This document shows positions 42,672 to 52,803 of a stretch of DNA of 64,000 nucleotides, in pieces. Source of the stretch: DASSUW01 sp963759375 (lineage in GTDB: Bacteria > Actinomycetota > Thermoleophilia > Solirubrobacterales > Solirubrobacteraceae); contig CAVWYY010000004.1 of assembly GCA_963759375.1 (NCBI GenBank), positions 62,001-126,000 of the forward strand, written 5' to 3'. Both the position numbers and the translations under genes were made by a program. The notes below the pieces were generated by a model. It ran no database searches. It was given only the letters and a program-made list of their open reading frames with translations, and had not been told where the DNA came from. Each line of letters opens with the position of its first letter. Within the stretch, counting starts at the first letter, position 1.

Positions 42672-42886
42672 TCGACGACCGCGTGACACAGATCGTCATC
42701 GGCGTTGCGGCCCTCGTGTCGCTGGCCGCGTGGCTCACCCTGATCGCCGTCCCGGCTTGGCGGTCGTACTGGCGCCTGCGCGAACGGGTGCTGGCGCTCG
42801 TGATGAGCGTCTACGTGCTCGCCGCGTTCGTGCTGGCCGGAGCACTGGCCGGAGGTCTGGTGCTCTGGTACTACGACCGGCTATAG
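42668..42886 (+). CDS. Small two-helix membrane protein
   Basis: This 72-residue protein has two hydrophobic helices, IVIGVAALVSLAAWLTLIAVPAW and LVMSVYVLAAFVLAGALAGGLVLW, joined by RSYWRLRERVLA. I recognise no family. It overlaps the DedA-PAP2 stop by 4 bases (ATGA) and is likely a partner or small subunit of the upstream protein. PucR follows nine bases later. Confidence 0.72.
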   Translation: MIDDRVTQIVIGVAALVSLAAWLTLIAVPAWRSYWRLRERVLALVMSVYVLAAFVLAGALAGGLVLWYYDRL

Positions 42887-42894
42887 GTGGCTGA

Positions 42895-44133
42895 GTGCCA
42901 GAGCCGATCCCCATCCGGTCCAAGCAGGGCCCGGCCGGTGAGCTCGACGCGCTGACCGCGATCACCGACGCGGTCGAGTCGGGCGTCGGCCTGCCCGAGG
43001 TGGTGCGCGCCGCCGCCCGCGCGCTGGATGCCTCGCTCGTCCTCATCGACACGTCGAGCAGCGTGCTCGCCGTCGCCGCACGGTCGACCGCCGACGAGCG
43101 CGCGCTGATGGCGGACGCCGCCGGGGTCGAGACGCATGAGCTACGGGTCGGCGACGCGGTCGTCGGCCGCCTCCGCGCCCGCGGCCGGACCGGCGAGCCG
43201 CCGCCCGCCCTCCTGCGCGTTGTGACCACGCTGATCGCGTCCGAGGTCGAGCGCCTGCGGGCGCCCGAGCGCGCGTCGGAGGCCGCCCAGGCCGCGTTCC
43301 TGGCCGCCGTCCTGCGGCGCGCCGTGACCGATCGCGGCGACATCGTGGCGCGCGCCGCCGAGCTCGGCGTGGACGTCGCGGCCGGCGCGGCGATGATCGT
43401 CGTGCGCACGCACCACTTCGCCCCAGCCGACGACGACTGGCGCGGGCGCGTCCTCGCCGCCGCCGAGCGGGCGTCGCGCGCGAGCGCCCCGGGGTCGCTG
43501 GCCGCGGTGGTCGACGCGGGGCACGTCGTCGTGCTGCTGCCGGCGGAGACCGACGCCGAGGCGCGCCGCGTGGCGGGCGCTGTGGCCCGCGAGCTGCGCT
43601 CGAGCCTGCACGGCTTCACGTTCGCCGTCGGCCACTCGCGGGTGGCCGCCGACCCGGCGGACCTCTACCGCGCCGGCAACGAGGCGCTGCTGGCGGCGAA
43701 CGTCGCCGAGGCCGGACCGGACGACAGCGTGCTGGCCTTCGAGGAGACCGGCGCCTACCGGCTGCTGCTACCGGCCATGAGCGAGGATCCGGCGGAGCTC
43801 CAGCGGTTCTTCGCCGAGACCGTCGAGCCGCTCGTGACCTACGACGAGCAGTACGAGACCGACCTCGTGCAGACGCTCGAGACGTTCCTGGACGCCGACG
43901 CCAACGTGGCGGGCACCGCGGCGCGGTTGTTCACGCACCGCCACACGATCCGCTACCGGCTCGAGCGCGTGCGGGACCTCACCGGCCTCGACGTCTCATC
44001 CACCGACGGCCGCGAGAAGCTCGGTCTCGGCCTGAAGGCGATGCGGGTGCTCGGCATCGCCGCTCCGCGCGGCCCGGCGTCCGAGGACGGCGCCGGTGGC
44101 GGCCGGGTGCCGCGGGAACCTCGGGACAGATAA
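42895..44133 (+). CDS. PucR-family transcriptional regulator
   Basis: This 412-residue protein has an N-terminal GAF-like sensor region (residues 20-95), a central GGDEF-like PucR domain (FTFAVGHSRVAADPADLYRAGNEALLAA), and the C-terminal helix-turn-helix of the family (VAGTAARLFTHRHTIRYRLERVRDLTG). PucR-type proteins activate purine, amino-acid or other catabolic genes on ligand binding. No catabolic operon lies adjacent, so the regulon is unknown. GTG 42895 starts 8 bases after the small membrane protein, suggesting readthrough transcription from the metG operon. Confidence 0.9.
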   Translation: MPEPIPIRSKQGPAGELDALTAITDAVESGVGLPEVVRAAARALDASLVLIDTSSSVLAVAARSTADERALMADAAGVETHELRVGDAVVGRLRARGRTGEPPPALLRVVTTLIASEVERLRAPERASEAAQAAFLAAVLRRAVTDRGDIVARAAELGVDVAAGAAMIVVRTHHFAPADDDWRGRVLAAAERASRASAPGSLAAVVDAGHVVVLLPAETDAEARRVAGAVARELRSSLHGFTFAVGHSRVAADPADLYRAGNEALLAANVAEAGPDDSVLAFEETGAYRLLLPAMSEDPAELQRFFAETVEPLVTYDEQYETDLVQTLETFLDADANVAGTAARLFTHRHTIRYRLERVRDLTGLDVSSTDGREKLGLGLKAMRVLGIAAPRGPASEDGAGGGRVPREPRDR

Positions 44134-44179
44134 GAGGGTGCGGCTTACTCGCACTCGCAAGCTCGCGCCAGCGCCTTGA

Positions 44180-45379
44180 TTAGAAGATCTCCGGGCACCA
44201 CGGCTCGACGTCCGCGCGGAACGCGCGGCTCGCCGCCGTGACCGCACCGCCGCGCAGCTCACGCAGACGGCCGGCGCGGGCCAGCGTCTCGAACGTGGTG
44301 CCGCCGAGGTAGACGGCGCCGAGCTCGTTCACGGTGAGCTCGATCGCCGCCGGGAGCGCGGTCTTCGCACACGTGGCGCTCTCGCCGTCCCAGCGCAGCG
44401 CCCAGCGGCCGGTGTTCCACGGGCAGAAGTCGTCGGTCACCTCGAACACGGTCTCGAACGGCTCGGCGTACGCGCGCTCGCGCAGCGCTCGGGGCAGGTC
44501 GACGAGCCGCAGCCACATCGCATCGCCCACCCACTTGTAGGTGGCGGTCCGGCCCTCGGTCAGCATGTGCTGCAGCGGGTCGTCGGCCGGCGCGAGCTCG
44601 TAGACGAGCTTGCGCGTGAGGTCCAGCCCGAGCAGGTAGCTCCAGATCGCCGCGTACGCCTCGGGGTTCGTGGCGACGACCTCGCGCACCTTCGCCTCGC
44701 CGGCCGGGCCGGTCTCGTCGAAATCGAGCTTGACCGCGTAGAGCGCGTACGCGTCGTCGGTCACCGCCGCCCGCAACGCCTGGGCCCCTTCGCGCTGGTC
44801 TTCGGGATCGAAGAGCCGGAAGTCCCACCAGGGGCCTTCGCGATCGATCATGCCGGGCCGCTGCGCCCGCGCCGCGTCGTGGACCGGGCGCATCCGGTCG
44901 ACCGCTTCGGGCGCGAGCATCAGCTCGACGTCGGCTTGCGGCGCCGCGCGCAGCCGCGCCACACGCGACTGGACGTGGATGTCGGTCGTCAGCGCCGCCC
45001 ACCCGTAGCCGTAGCGGCCGTAGATGACCGTCTCGGACGCCCACAGCGCGGCGATCGCCTCGTCGCCGGCCTCGCGCACGTCGTCGAGCTGGCGCCGCAT
45101 CAGCGCGGTCAGCAGGCCGCGCCGCCGATGCGTCGGCCGCACGCCGACCTGCGTGACGCCGGCCACCGGGACCTCGCCGCCGGGCACGCTGATCCGCCGC
45201 GTGTAGATCGCCGTGGCGGCGACGATCTGCTCGCCGTCGCGCAGCACGAGCGTGCGCTCCGGTTCGAGGACCTGCTTCATCAGCTCGAGGTGCTGATCCG
45301 ACGCGTCGTGGTGGAACGCCGACTGCACGGCGTCTCTGAACGCCGGGATCTCCTCCGCCGTGATGGGTGCCGGGTCCAC
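44180..45379 (-). CDS. Eis-type GNAT N-acetyltransferase
   Basis: This protein of about 399 residues has two tandem GNAT folds and a C-terminal sterol-carrier-like domain, the Eis architecture. The acetyl-CoA loop is VGVRPTHRRRGLLTALM, with a tyrosine-rich block ETVIYGRYGYGWA and the terminal CPEIF, whose C-terminal carboxylate acts as base in Eis proteins. Family members acetylate lysines or aminoglycosides; the substrate here is unknown. GTG 45379 is preferred, because ATG 45404-45406 would overlap the start of the divergent phosphorylase gene. Confidence 0.88.
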   Translation of the reverse strand: MDPAPITAEEIPAFRDAVQSAFHHDASDQHLELMKQVLEPERTLVLRDGEQIVAATAIYTRRISVPGGEVPVAGVTQVGVRPTHRRRGLLTALMRRQLDDVREAGDEAIAALWASETVIYGRYGYGWAALTTDIHVQSRVARLRAAPQADVELMLAPEAVDRMRPVHDAARAQRPGMIDREGPWWDFRLFDPEDQREGAQALRAAVTDDAYALYAVKLDFDETGPAGEAKVREVVATNPEAYAAIWSYLLGLDLTRKLVYELAPADDPLQHMLTEGRTATYKWVGDAMWLRLVDLPRALRERAYAEPFETVFEVTDDFCPWNTGRWALRWDGESATCAKTALPAAIELTVNELGAVYLGGTTFETLARAGRLRELRGGAVTAASRAFRADVEPWCPEIF

Positions 45380-45390
45380 GCCGGTCAGCT

Positions 45391-45396
45391 TATGCT
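45391..45396 (+). promoter_or_regulatory. Candidate -10 box of the phosphorylase gene
   Basis: TATGCT lies 8 bases before ATG 45405, implying a leaderless transcript. The region is also the 5' flank of the divergent acetyltransferase. Confidence 0.35.
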
Positions 45397-45404
45397 CCCC
45401 CGCC

Positions 45405-46200
45405 ATGCCGATCGGGATCATCACGGGTTCGGGGACCTACGCGCTCCCCGGGTTCGAATCCTCGGGCCCGGAGCCCGTGGCCACGGAGTGGGGCGAGGCG
45501 CTGGTCTCGCGCGGGACGTTCGCGGGCACCGACGTGCTGCACGTCTCGCGCCACCGCGAGGGCCACGCGCTGCTGTCGAACCTCGTCACGCACCGGGCCA
45601 ACATCGCGGCGCTGGCACAGCTGGGGGCCGACGGCGTTATCGCCGTGACCGTGTGCGGGGTGGTGGATCCCTCCGTCGAGCTCGGGTCGCTCGTCTGCTT
45701 CGACGACCTGCACTTCCTCGCCAACCGACTCGGCGACGGCGAGCTGTGCACGTTCTACTCCGCGCCCGGCGACCGCCGGCGCGGGCACTGGATCTTCGAG
45801 GGGCCGTTCTCGGAGGCGCTGCGTCAGGCGCTGCTCGTCGGCGGGCGCGAGGCGGGCGTGACGATTCGCGACGGCGGCGTCTACGGGCACGTCGACGGCC
45901 CGCGGTTCAACACGCGCGCCGAGATCCGCGGGCTGGCCGGCGTGCGGCGTGACGCACGTGTCGCAGACCGGCGGGCCGGAGGCCGTGCTGTGCGGCGAGG
46001 CCGAGCTGCCCTACGCGCTGCTCGGCTACGCGACCGACTACGCCAACGGCGTGCAGGACGAGGCGACGCCGGTGCAGACCCTGCTCGACATGATGGCCGC
46101 GAGCACCGGCACGTTCGCCGCGGTGCTCGGCGCGGCGGTGCCGCGCGCGGCGGCCGCCGAGCTGCGGCCGGCGGGCACCGTCTACCGCTTCGAGGGCTAA
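45405..46200 (+). pseudogene. MTAP/PNP-family nucleoside phosphorylase, single-base frameshift at about 45942
   Basis: The first frame gives an MTAP-type phosphorylase: IGIITGSGTYALPGF, phosphate-loop SRHREGHALL, IAVTVCGVVDPS, and DGPRFNTRAEIRGLAG. The frame is then lost; CGVTHVSQTGGPEAVLCGEAELPYALLGYATDYANG continues in the +1 frame and ends at 46198-46200. One extra G at 45942 explains this. Related enzymes phosphorolyse methylthioadenosine or methylthioinosine in purine and methionine salvage. Both halves are conserved, so a sequence error is likely; if real, the gene is dead. Confidence 0.85.
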
Positions 46201-47942
46201 CGCTTGCGGACCACCCGCACGCGCGTCTGCGTGCGGCCGGTGATGACGAGGTCGTCGTCCTTGAACGCGCGGCGCTCGTCGCCGCCCGCCTTCAGCGACA
46301 CGCCGTCCCAGCGCCGGAGCGCCTCGATGCTGTCGATCAGGTCGGTGAGGTTGGTGGGGCCGTGCGACGGGCCCTCCTCGTCGAGCTCGTCGCCGAGCAG
46401 CAGCTCGAGCAGGGCGTCGTCCGGCGAGGACTGCTCGAAGCCCACCAGCTTGAGCGTGCGCTTCCCCGGCTTGAGGCTGGGGATCCGCACGCGGTAGGTG
46501 CGCGTGAGGTTCCCGCCGCGGACGCGCTGCATCTTGACCCGCAGCCGGACCCGCTGGCCGGCGCGCACGCGCTTCGGCGCCTTGACGCTGCGCAGGAACG
46601 CGAGCTGCTCGCCACGGCGCATCTTGATGCTCGCGTTCACGTTGGTCACGTGCGGGGTGCGGCCCTCGTAGGTCTCGATCAGGCTGATCGCGTCGAGCGA
46701 GTCGATCGCCGCGCTGAACGCGACCTGGTTGCCGAGCGGGCCGGCATCGGGCGCGAGGATCGCCGACGACAGGTAGCGGTTGCAGAACCGGGCCGGGTCC
46801 TTCGGGCGCTCGCGGAGCTTGATCCGCAGGCACATGCGGCCGGTGAGGCGGCCGGGCGAGCTGCGCAGGACGCCGCCGGCGGCCTCCGCCACGGCGAGCG
46901 GGGCGACCGCCCCGAGCGCGGTGAACCCGGTCGGCGTGTCGACGTCGGTCTCGTCGGCGACGGTGCTGTCCACCTGCTTGACGGCCCCGGTGTCCTGGTC
47001 GGTGCCGGTGACCGCGACGGCGGTCACCTGCGGGAGCTGCCCGAGCCGCCCGACGATCGCCGAGAACGCGTCGTTGGTCAGCGTGCCGAGGTCGTGCCCG
47101 GCGACGGCGAGCTTGTACGAGCCGCCGGTGAGCGAGGCGTTGGGGTCGTTGACGACCTTGAAGACGTACGCGTCCTGGAGCAGCAGGCTGCGCGCGCCGG
47201 CCGCCTCGAAGCTGTGGCCGAACGCCCACACGCGGCCGGCGTCGGTGTAGGCGACGGTGCCGATCGCGCCGATGCGCAGGTCGCCGCTCGAGTAGCCGGC
47301 CGAGACGGCGGCGCCGGGGCGGAGGACCTGCGGGGGGAAGCTGCCGAGCGGCCCGGCGGGCACGGCGATCACGGGCTTGCCGACCTTCTCGCCGGCGCGC
47401 ACGAGCGCGCGGCCGAGCTTGGCCGAGACGCCGCTGATCGTCAGCGGGGCGGCCAGCGGCTTCGTCCCCTCACGAGCGATCCGCGCCCGCGCCGCCTTGG
47501 CCTTGCGCGAAGCGCCTGCCGTCGGCTTCGGCGCGTCGACCGGGTTGGACAGCATCAGCTCGATCGGCGTCGCCAACACCGTCCGGCCGCCGTAGTCGCC
47601 GATCGACTCGGAGATCGCGCCGATGTTGCGCTGCACGTTGGCCGCGTCAGGGCAGTAGATCGGCGAGCCGGAGAAGCCGGGGCCGATGCCCGTCGGGTCC
47701 ACCGCCGGGCCCGATGCGGTGACGATGATGCGCGCTCCGTCCTCGCCCGGCACGCCGTCGATGACGTCCACGACGTCGACGGCGAAGCTGGTGATCGTCG
47801 TCCCGCGCACGACCGAGTAGCCCGTGCAGTGCATGCCGGCGTGGACCTGCGACAGCGGCATGATCGGGTCGCCGGCCAGGGCCGTGGACGCGGGCAGGAG
47901 CGTGGCGCCGACGGTGGCGGCGAGCAGGAGGCGGAGACGCAT
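46197..47942 (-). CDS. SpoIVB-type (S55) serine peptidase domain protein, secreted
   Basis: This 581-residue exported protein has a signal peptide (LRLLLAATVGATLLPASTALA). A SpoIVB/S55 peptidase domain follows: IMPLSQVHAGMHCTGYSVVRG, then the Ser nucleophile in GIGPGFSGSPIY, and DYGGRTVLATPIELM. Beta-rich domains and a basic C-terminus complete it. S55 enzymes cleave signalling proteins; in Bacillus, SpoIVB triggers intermembrane signalling during sporulation. There is no spore programme here, so the role must differ, perhaps activating a membrane protease such as the S2P at 7315-8472. It overlaps the phosphorylase end by 4 bases. Confidence 0.85.
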   Translation of the reverse strand: MRLRLLLAATVGATLLPASTALAGDPIMPLSQVHAGMHCTGYSVVRGTTITSFAVDVVDVIDGVPGEDGARIIVTASGPAVDPTGIGPGFSGSPIYCPDAANVQRNIGAISESIGDYGGRTVLATPIELMLSNPVDAPKPTAGASRKAKAARARIAREGTKPLAAPLTISGVSAKLGRALVRAGEKVGKPVIAVPAGPLGSFPPQVLRPGAAVSAGYSSGDLRIGAIGTVAYTDAGRVWAFGHSFEAAGARSLLLQDAYVFKVVNDPNASLTGGSYKLAVAGHDLGTLTNDAFSAIVGRLGQLPQVTAVAVTGTDQDTGAVKQVDSTVADETDVDTPTGFTALGAVAPLAVAEAAGGVLRSSPGRLTGRMCLRIKLRERPKDPARFCNRYLSSAILAPDAGPLGNQVAFSAAIDSLDAISLIETYEGRTPHVTNVNASIKMRRGEQLAFLRSVKAPKRVRAGQRVRLRVKMQRVRGGNLTRTYRVRIPSLKPGKRTLKLVGFEQSSPDDALLELLLGDELDEEGPSHGPTNLTDLIDSIEALRRWDGVSLKAGGDERRAFKDDDLVITGRTQTRVRVVRKR

Positions 47943-48003
47943 GGAGGCGCCAATGTAGTCGGGTGGGCACTGTTATGAAGCCCCTGGTCGTATTTTCTGC
48001 GCA

Positions 48004-48846
48004 ATGACGCTGCACCTCACGAACGGCGACGCGGTCGTCCCCGAGCTCGTCGCCGCCGGCGTGGACCCGGCCGACGTGCTGGTCTGGCGCGAGGTCCTGC
48101 ACGACGGGCCGGTGCCGGCGGGGCTCGGCCCGGCCGAGCTCGCGCGCGTGCGCGCCCGCCATCTCGCCGGCCGCTCGTGGGGCGGCGACGAGCCCACCGA
48201 GGAGGCCGCGCTGGCGATGTTTCGCGAGCGCGACGAGCGCCTGGCCGCCTGGCCGCCGGGTGAGGAGCTGGTGCTGTGGTTCGAGGAGGACCTCTACGAC
48301 TGGTTGCTGCTCGCCCAGGTCGAGGACCGGGTGGCGGGACGCACCGGCCGGGTGTCCCGCGTGTACCTGCGCCATCCACCGCGGGGCGACCTGCGCGCGG
48401 CCTTCGCCGCCCGCGAGCCGGTGGCGCCGGACGGCGCGGCGTTCGCCGCCCTGCGCTCACCGGACCCGCGCGTCTGGCTCGACATCCCCGCGTTCGGGCG
48501 ACTGCTCGAGGAGCTCCCCGACGTCCGCACCGGGCTCGGCCGGACCGAGCGGCAGATCCTCGAGGCGCTCGAGCCCGGCGCGCTCGCGCCCGCCGGCCTG
48601 TTCGCCGCCGTCGCCGCGCACGAGGACCCGCCCTGGCTCGGCGACGACACCGTCTTCGCGCTGGCGCGCGACCTGGCGCCGCTCGTCGAAGGCGCGTACT
48701 CGCTCACGCCCGAGGGCGCCGCCGTCCTCGCGGGCGACGCCACCCGCCCGCCGATCGACCGCTGGATCGGCGGCGTCCATCTCGGTCCTGGGCACCCCGA
48801 CTGGGCCTGGAACCCGGACACCCGCCGCCCGGTCCGCATCGACTGA
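48004..48846 (+). CDS. DUF1835-domain protein
   Basis: This 280-residue protein begins TLHLTNGDAVVPELVAAGVDPADVLVWREVLHDGPVP, the DUF1835 core. It continues LAAWPPGEELVLWFEEDLYDWLLLAQV, typical of this family. The C-terminal half is helical, with a winged-helix-like TERQILEALEPGALAPAGLFAAV. Function unknown. It is divergent from the S55 gene, with a candidate TATTTT box 61-base gap. The tRNA-Gln lies just after its stop on the other strand. Confidence 0.87.
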   Translation: MTLHLTNGDAVVPELVAAGVDPADVLVWREVLHDGPVPAGLGPAELARVRARHLAGRSWGGDEPTEEAALAMFRERDERLAAWPPGEELVLWFEEDLYDWLLLAQVEDRVAGRTGRVSRVYLRHPPRGDLRAAFAAREPVAPDGAAFAALRSPDPRVWLDIPAFGRLLEELPDVRTGLGRTERQILEALEPGALAPAGLFAAVAAHEDPPWLGDDTVFALARDLAPLVEGAYSLTPEGAAVLAGDATRPPIDRWIGGVHLGPGHPDWAWNPDTRRPVRID

Positions 48847-48850
48847 GGAG

Positions 48851-48923
48851 CTGGGGGGGGAGGACTCGAACCCCCGTCCCGAGGACCAAAACCTCGTGTC
48901 CTGACCAGTTAGACGACCCCCCA
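48851..48923 (-). tRNA. tRNA-Gln (anticodon TTG)
   Basis: The minus strand folds as a complete cloverleaf of 73 bases. The acceptor stem is TGGGGGG with CCCCCCA and discriminator G. The anticodon stem CGAGG/CCTCG holds loop TTTTGGT, giving anticodon TTG. The T-arm is GGGGG TTCGAGT CCTCC. A weak first pair (T1-A72) and G73 are identity elements for glutaminyl-tRNA synthetase. CCA is not encoded. Confidence 0.97.
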
Positions 48924-48975
48924 GCGGACGGCTGGCCGATGGTGCCAGCCGCAGCGCCGATACTACGATGCCCGC

Positions 48976-50353
48976 GTGCCTGATCCCACCGTCGTGATCC
49001 TCGCAGCGGGCGAGGGAACCCGCATGCGCTCGGCCGTCCCCAAGGTCCTGCATCCCCTGTGCGGGCGGCCGATCATCACCTGGCCGGTGGCCGCGGCCCG
49101 CGCGGCCGGCGCCGCGCGGGTGATCGTGGTCGATAACCCCAAGCGCATGCTCGCCGAGCATCTGCCCGAGGGCGTCGAGGTCGCGATCCAGGAGGAGCCG
49201 AGGGGCACCGGGGACGCCGTCGCGGCCGCCGCGCCCCTGATCGGTGCGTCCGACACGGTGGTGGTGATCAACGGCGACGTCGCGCTGCTCACCGGCGAGG
49301 CGATCACCGGTCTCGTCGAGGCGCACGAGACCGCCGGCGCCGCGGCGACGATGGCCACGATGGAGCTCGACGACCCCGGCGCGTACGGCCGCGTGATCCG
49401 GGCCGCCGACGGCTCGGTCGAGCGCGTGGCCGAGGCCAAGGGCGGGGCCGGAGACGCGACGCCCGAGGAGCTGCAGATCCGCGAGGTCAACAGCGGCGTC
49501 TACGCGTTCGACGGCGGCGCGCTGGTGACCGCGCTCGAGCAGCTCGACAGCGACAACGCCCAGGGCGAGCTGTACCTGCCCGACGTGCTGCCCGCGATGC
49601 GCAAGGCGGGCAAGCCGGTGTTCGCGCATCCGATCGGCGACCCCGACCTCACCCACGGCGTGGACGACCGCACCGACCTCGCGTACGCGCACGCGATCGC
49701 CCAGCGGCGCATCCAGCGCGAGCTCATGCTCGGCGGCGTGACGATCGTGGACCCCGGCTCGACGACGATCGACGTGACGGTGACGATCGGGCGCGACACG
49801 GTCGTCGAGCCGTCCGTGCAGCTGCGCGGCGCGCACGCGGATCGGCGACGACAGCGTGATCGGCGCGATGAGCACGCTGATCGACAGCGAGGTCGGCGAC
49901 GGGGTGACGATCCTGCACTCCCACCTCACCGGCGCGCGCGTCGACGACGGCGCCACGGTCGGGCCGTTCGCCTACCTGCGCCCCGCCGCCCACCTGCACC
50001 CCAAGGCCAAGGCGGGGACGTTCGTGGAGATCAAGAACTCCGAGATCGGCGCCGGCACGAAGGTGCCGCACCTCTCCTACATCGGCGACGCCGACATCGG
50101 GGAGGGCACGAACATCGGCGCCGGCAACCTCACCGCCAACTACGACGGCGTCAGCAAGCACCGCACGACGATCGGCGCGGGCGTCAAGACCAGCGTCGAC
50201 ACGGCCTTCGTGGCGCCGGTCACTGTCGGCGACGGCGCCTACACCGGGGCGGGCAGCGTGATCACCGACGACGTCCCGCCGGGGGCGCTCGGCATGGCGC
50301 GAGCGCGCCAAACCAACATCGAGGGGTACGCGGACCGCAAGAAACGTCCGTGA
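48976..50353 (+). pseudogene. glmU: Bifunctional UDP-GlcNAc pyrophosphorylase / GlcN-1-P acetyltransferase, single-base frameshift near 49831
   Basis: The first frame has the pyrophosphorylase domain: VVILAAGEGTRMRSAVPKVLH, EEPRGTGDAVAAAAPLI, VVINGDVALLTGEAI and EVNSGVYAFDG. After VQLRG the frame shifts. From RIGDDSVIGAMSTLIDSEVG the left-handed beta-helix acetyltransferase domain (FVEIKNSEIGAGTKVPHLSY, GNLTANYDGVSKHRTTIG, GSVITDDVPPGAL) continues in the +1 frame to the TGA at 50353. One extra base at 49829-49832 explains it. GlmU makes UDP-GlcNAc for peptidoglycan and is essential, so an error in the sequence is far more likely than a real pseudogene. prs follows in the same direction. Confidence 0.93.
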
Positions 50354-50397
50354 CGGCCACCACGCCGTCCACCGACGGTCGTACACTCCGAGGTCCA

Positions 50398-51425
<1,028 letters not shown>

Positions 51426-51429
<4 letters not shown>

Positions 51430-51767
51430 GCCGCGCCGCGCACCTCCAGGAGCTGCTGGGCCTCAGCGAGGACGAGCTGCTCACGGTGCTCGACGCCGAC
51501 CCGATCGAGGTGCTGTCCGGCGACCTCGACCACAAACCCGAGCTGCCGATCCTGCTCGACCTGCTGGCCGAGGCCGAGGAGAACGCCGGCGCCGCGACGC
51601 TGCGGCGCTGGGTCCGTGCGGCGGGACCGAACGGCACGCCGATCGAGCTGCTGCTCGCCCGCGACTTCGGCGGGTTCGAGAACGCGCTGGCGACGCTCGC
51701 GGAGCGCGGCTTCGTGATCAGTCGTCGTCAGGATCCGGGCGCTTCTCGCCCGGCCACGTCCCCGTGA
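51426..51767 (+). CDS. Small helical protein, apparent CTG start
   Basis: This 113-residue protein reads HLQELLGLSEDELLTVLDADPIEVLSGDLDHKPELPILLDLLAEAEE, then RRWVRAAGPNGTPIELLLARDFGGFENALATLAERGFV. It is mostly helical and acidic; I recognise no family. The only upstream start in frame is CTG 51426-51428, overlapping the prs stop as CTGA. Internal GTG codons would discard the conserved-looking first helix. The last 50 bases overlap the convergent DUF4235 gene. Coding is supported by codon bias and frame length; the start is inference. Confidence 0.6.
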
Positions 51768-51999
51768 GGTGGCGCCAGCCGATCGCTCCGTAGCGGTCGA
51801 CGGCCACGCGGGTCGTGCGGAAGATCACGCCCTGCACCGCCGCGGCGGCCAGCACGCGCCGCCACGAGGCCTCCTCGGTCGTCGGCTCGGGCGGCTCCTG
51901 GTCGTCGATCTTCGTCCACACGAAGTCGAACGCCTTGCGTCCCACGAGGGCGGCGAGGATCCCGAGCATGATCCCGAACGGCTTGTAGAGCACCTTCAT
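51718..51999 (-). CDS. DUF4235-domain membrane protein
   Basis: This 93-residue protein has the DUF4235 pattern: a first helix YKPFGIMLGILAALVGRKAFDFVW, then EPTTEEASWRRVLAAAAVQGVIFRTTRVAVDRYGAIGWRHLTG. Members are small actinobacterial membrane proteins of unknown function. It starts at ATG 51997-51999, divergent from the 52096 gene, and overlaps the convergent 51426 gene by 50 bases. Confidence 0.88.
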   Translation of the reverse strand: MKVLYKPFGIMLGILAALVGRKAFDFVWTKIDDQEPPEPTTEEASWRRVLAAAAVQGVIFRTTRVAVDRYGAIGWRHLTGTWPGEKRPDPDDD

Positions 52000-52095
52000 G
52001 CGGGACGGACTCTACCCACGGTCGAGCAAGACCTATCCGCCGGTCGATGGTGCAATCTCAGCTGACGCGGTAAATATGTCGATAACGAGGGTGCA

Positions 52096-52803
52096 ATGGA
52101 CAACCGCGAGCACGCCGACGACATCCTTCGGCGGGCCCTCCTCGACAAGGAGGCCACCGCCGCGGTCGCCCTGCGCGTGGCAGGGCTGCCGCTGTGTGAG
52201 CAGCTGACGGTCGTCTTCCACGGTCGGCGCGACCTCGGGACGATCCAGACCTACGTGACGCACGGCGGTCGCGGCGCCGGATCGGCGGTGTCGGCCGACG
52301 AGCTGCTGCGCGTGCCCTGCGACCTCGACCTGGCGGGCGCCGAGGACCGCGAGGAGGCCGAGCACCTCTACGCCGAGCAGGCGGCCGCGATGCGCGACGC
52401 GCTGGTCGGCGCCGACACGGTGCTCGACATCTGGCGCGAGCCGCTGGAGGACCTCGCACACAGCCACGTGGAGGTCGACCGCCGGATCTCGCTCGACGTC
52501 GACCTGCCCGCCCACCGGCTGCTGCCCGCCGCGCTCGTCGCCCCGGAGAAGCGGATCGTGGTCACCGCGGTGTGCGGCGCCCGCCCGCTCGCCGAGGGCC
52601 GCCCGCCCATGGGGATCGTCTGCGCGCAGCAGGACGTCGCGCGCGTCTACCCGCTCCCCGACGACCCGGAGCGGTGCCTGGAGGACTTCCTCGACGCCGC
52701 GGCCGAACACGCACGGCGCATGGCCGAGCAGCTCGGCCGGCAGGAGGCGAGCGTGCAGCGCTTCCTCGAGCTCAACGGGGACGAGTTCCGGGAAGCCGGA
52801 TAG
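52096..52803 (+). CDS. Hypothetical protein, 235 residues
   Basis: The protein begins DNREHADDILRRALLDKEATAAVALRVAGLPLCEQLTVVF and has alternating helices and strands. There is no signal peptide, membrane helix or motif that I recognise. The Shine-Dalgarno GAGGG (52088-52092) precedes ATG 52096. The 96-base gap to the divergent DUF4235 gene holds AT-rich GGTAAATATGTCGATAACG, a likely promoter. The tail overlaps the convergent MocR gene by 32 bases. It is likely a real gene, with unknown function. Confidence 0.65.
   Translation: MDNREHADDILRRALLDKEATAAVALRVAGLPLCEQLTVVFHGRRDLGTIQTYVTHGGRGAGSAVSADELLRVPCDLDLAGAEDREEAEHLYAEQAAAMRDALVGADTVLDIWREPLEDLAHSHVEVDRRISLDVDLPAHRLLPAALVAPEKRIVVTAVCGARPLAEGRPPMGIVCAQQDVARVYPLPDDPERCLEDFLDAAAEHARRMAEQLGRQEASVQRFLELNGDEFREAG

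Noticed and set aside
40296..42689. An 800-codon open frame on the minus strand
   Set aside because: It is antisense to ispE and the DedA-PAP2 gene, which have clear family motifs; its composition is shadow-like.
45448..45466. T-arm-like sequence GGGTTCGAATCC suggesting a tRNA
   Set aside because: It codes for a conserved part of the phosphorylase (LPGFESSG), and no acceptor or anticodon stems can be drawn around it.
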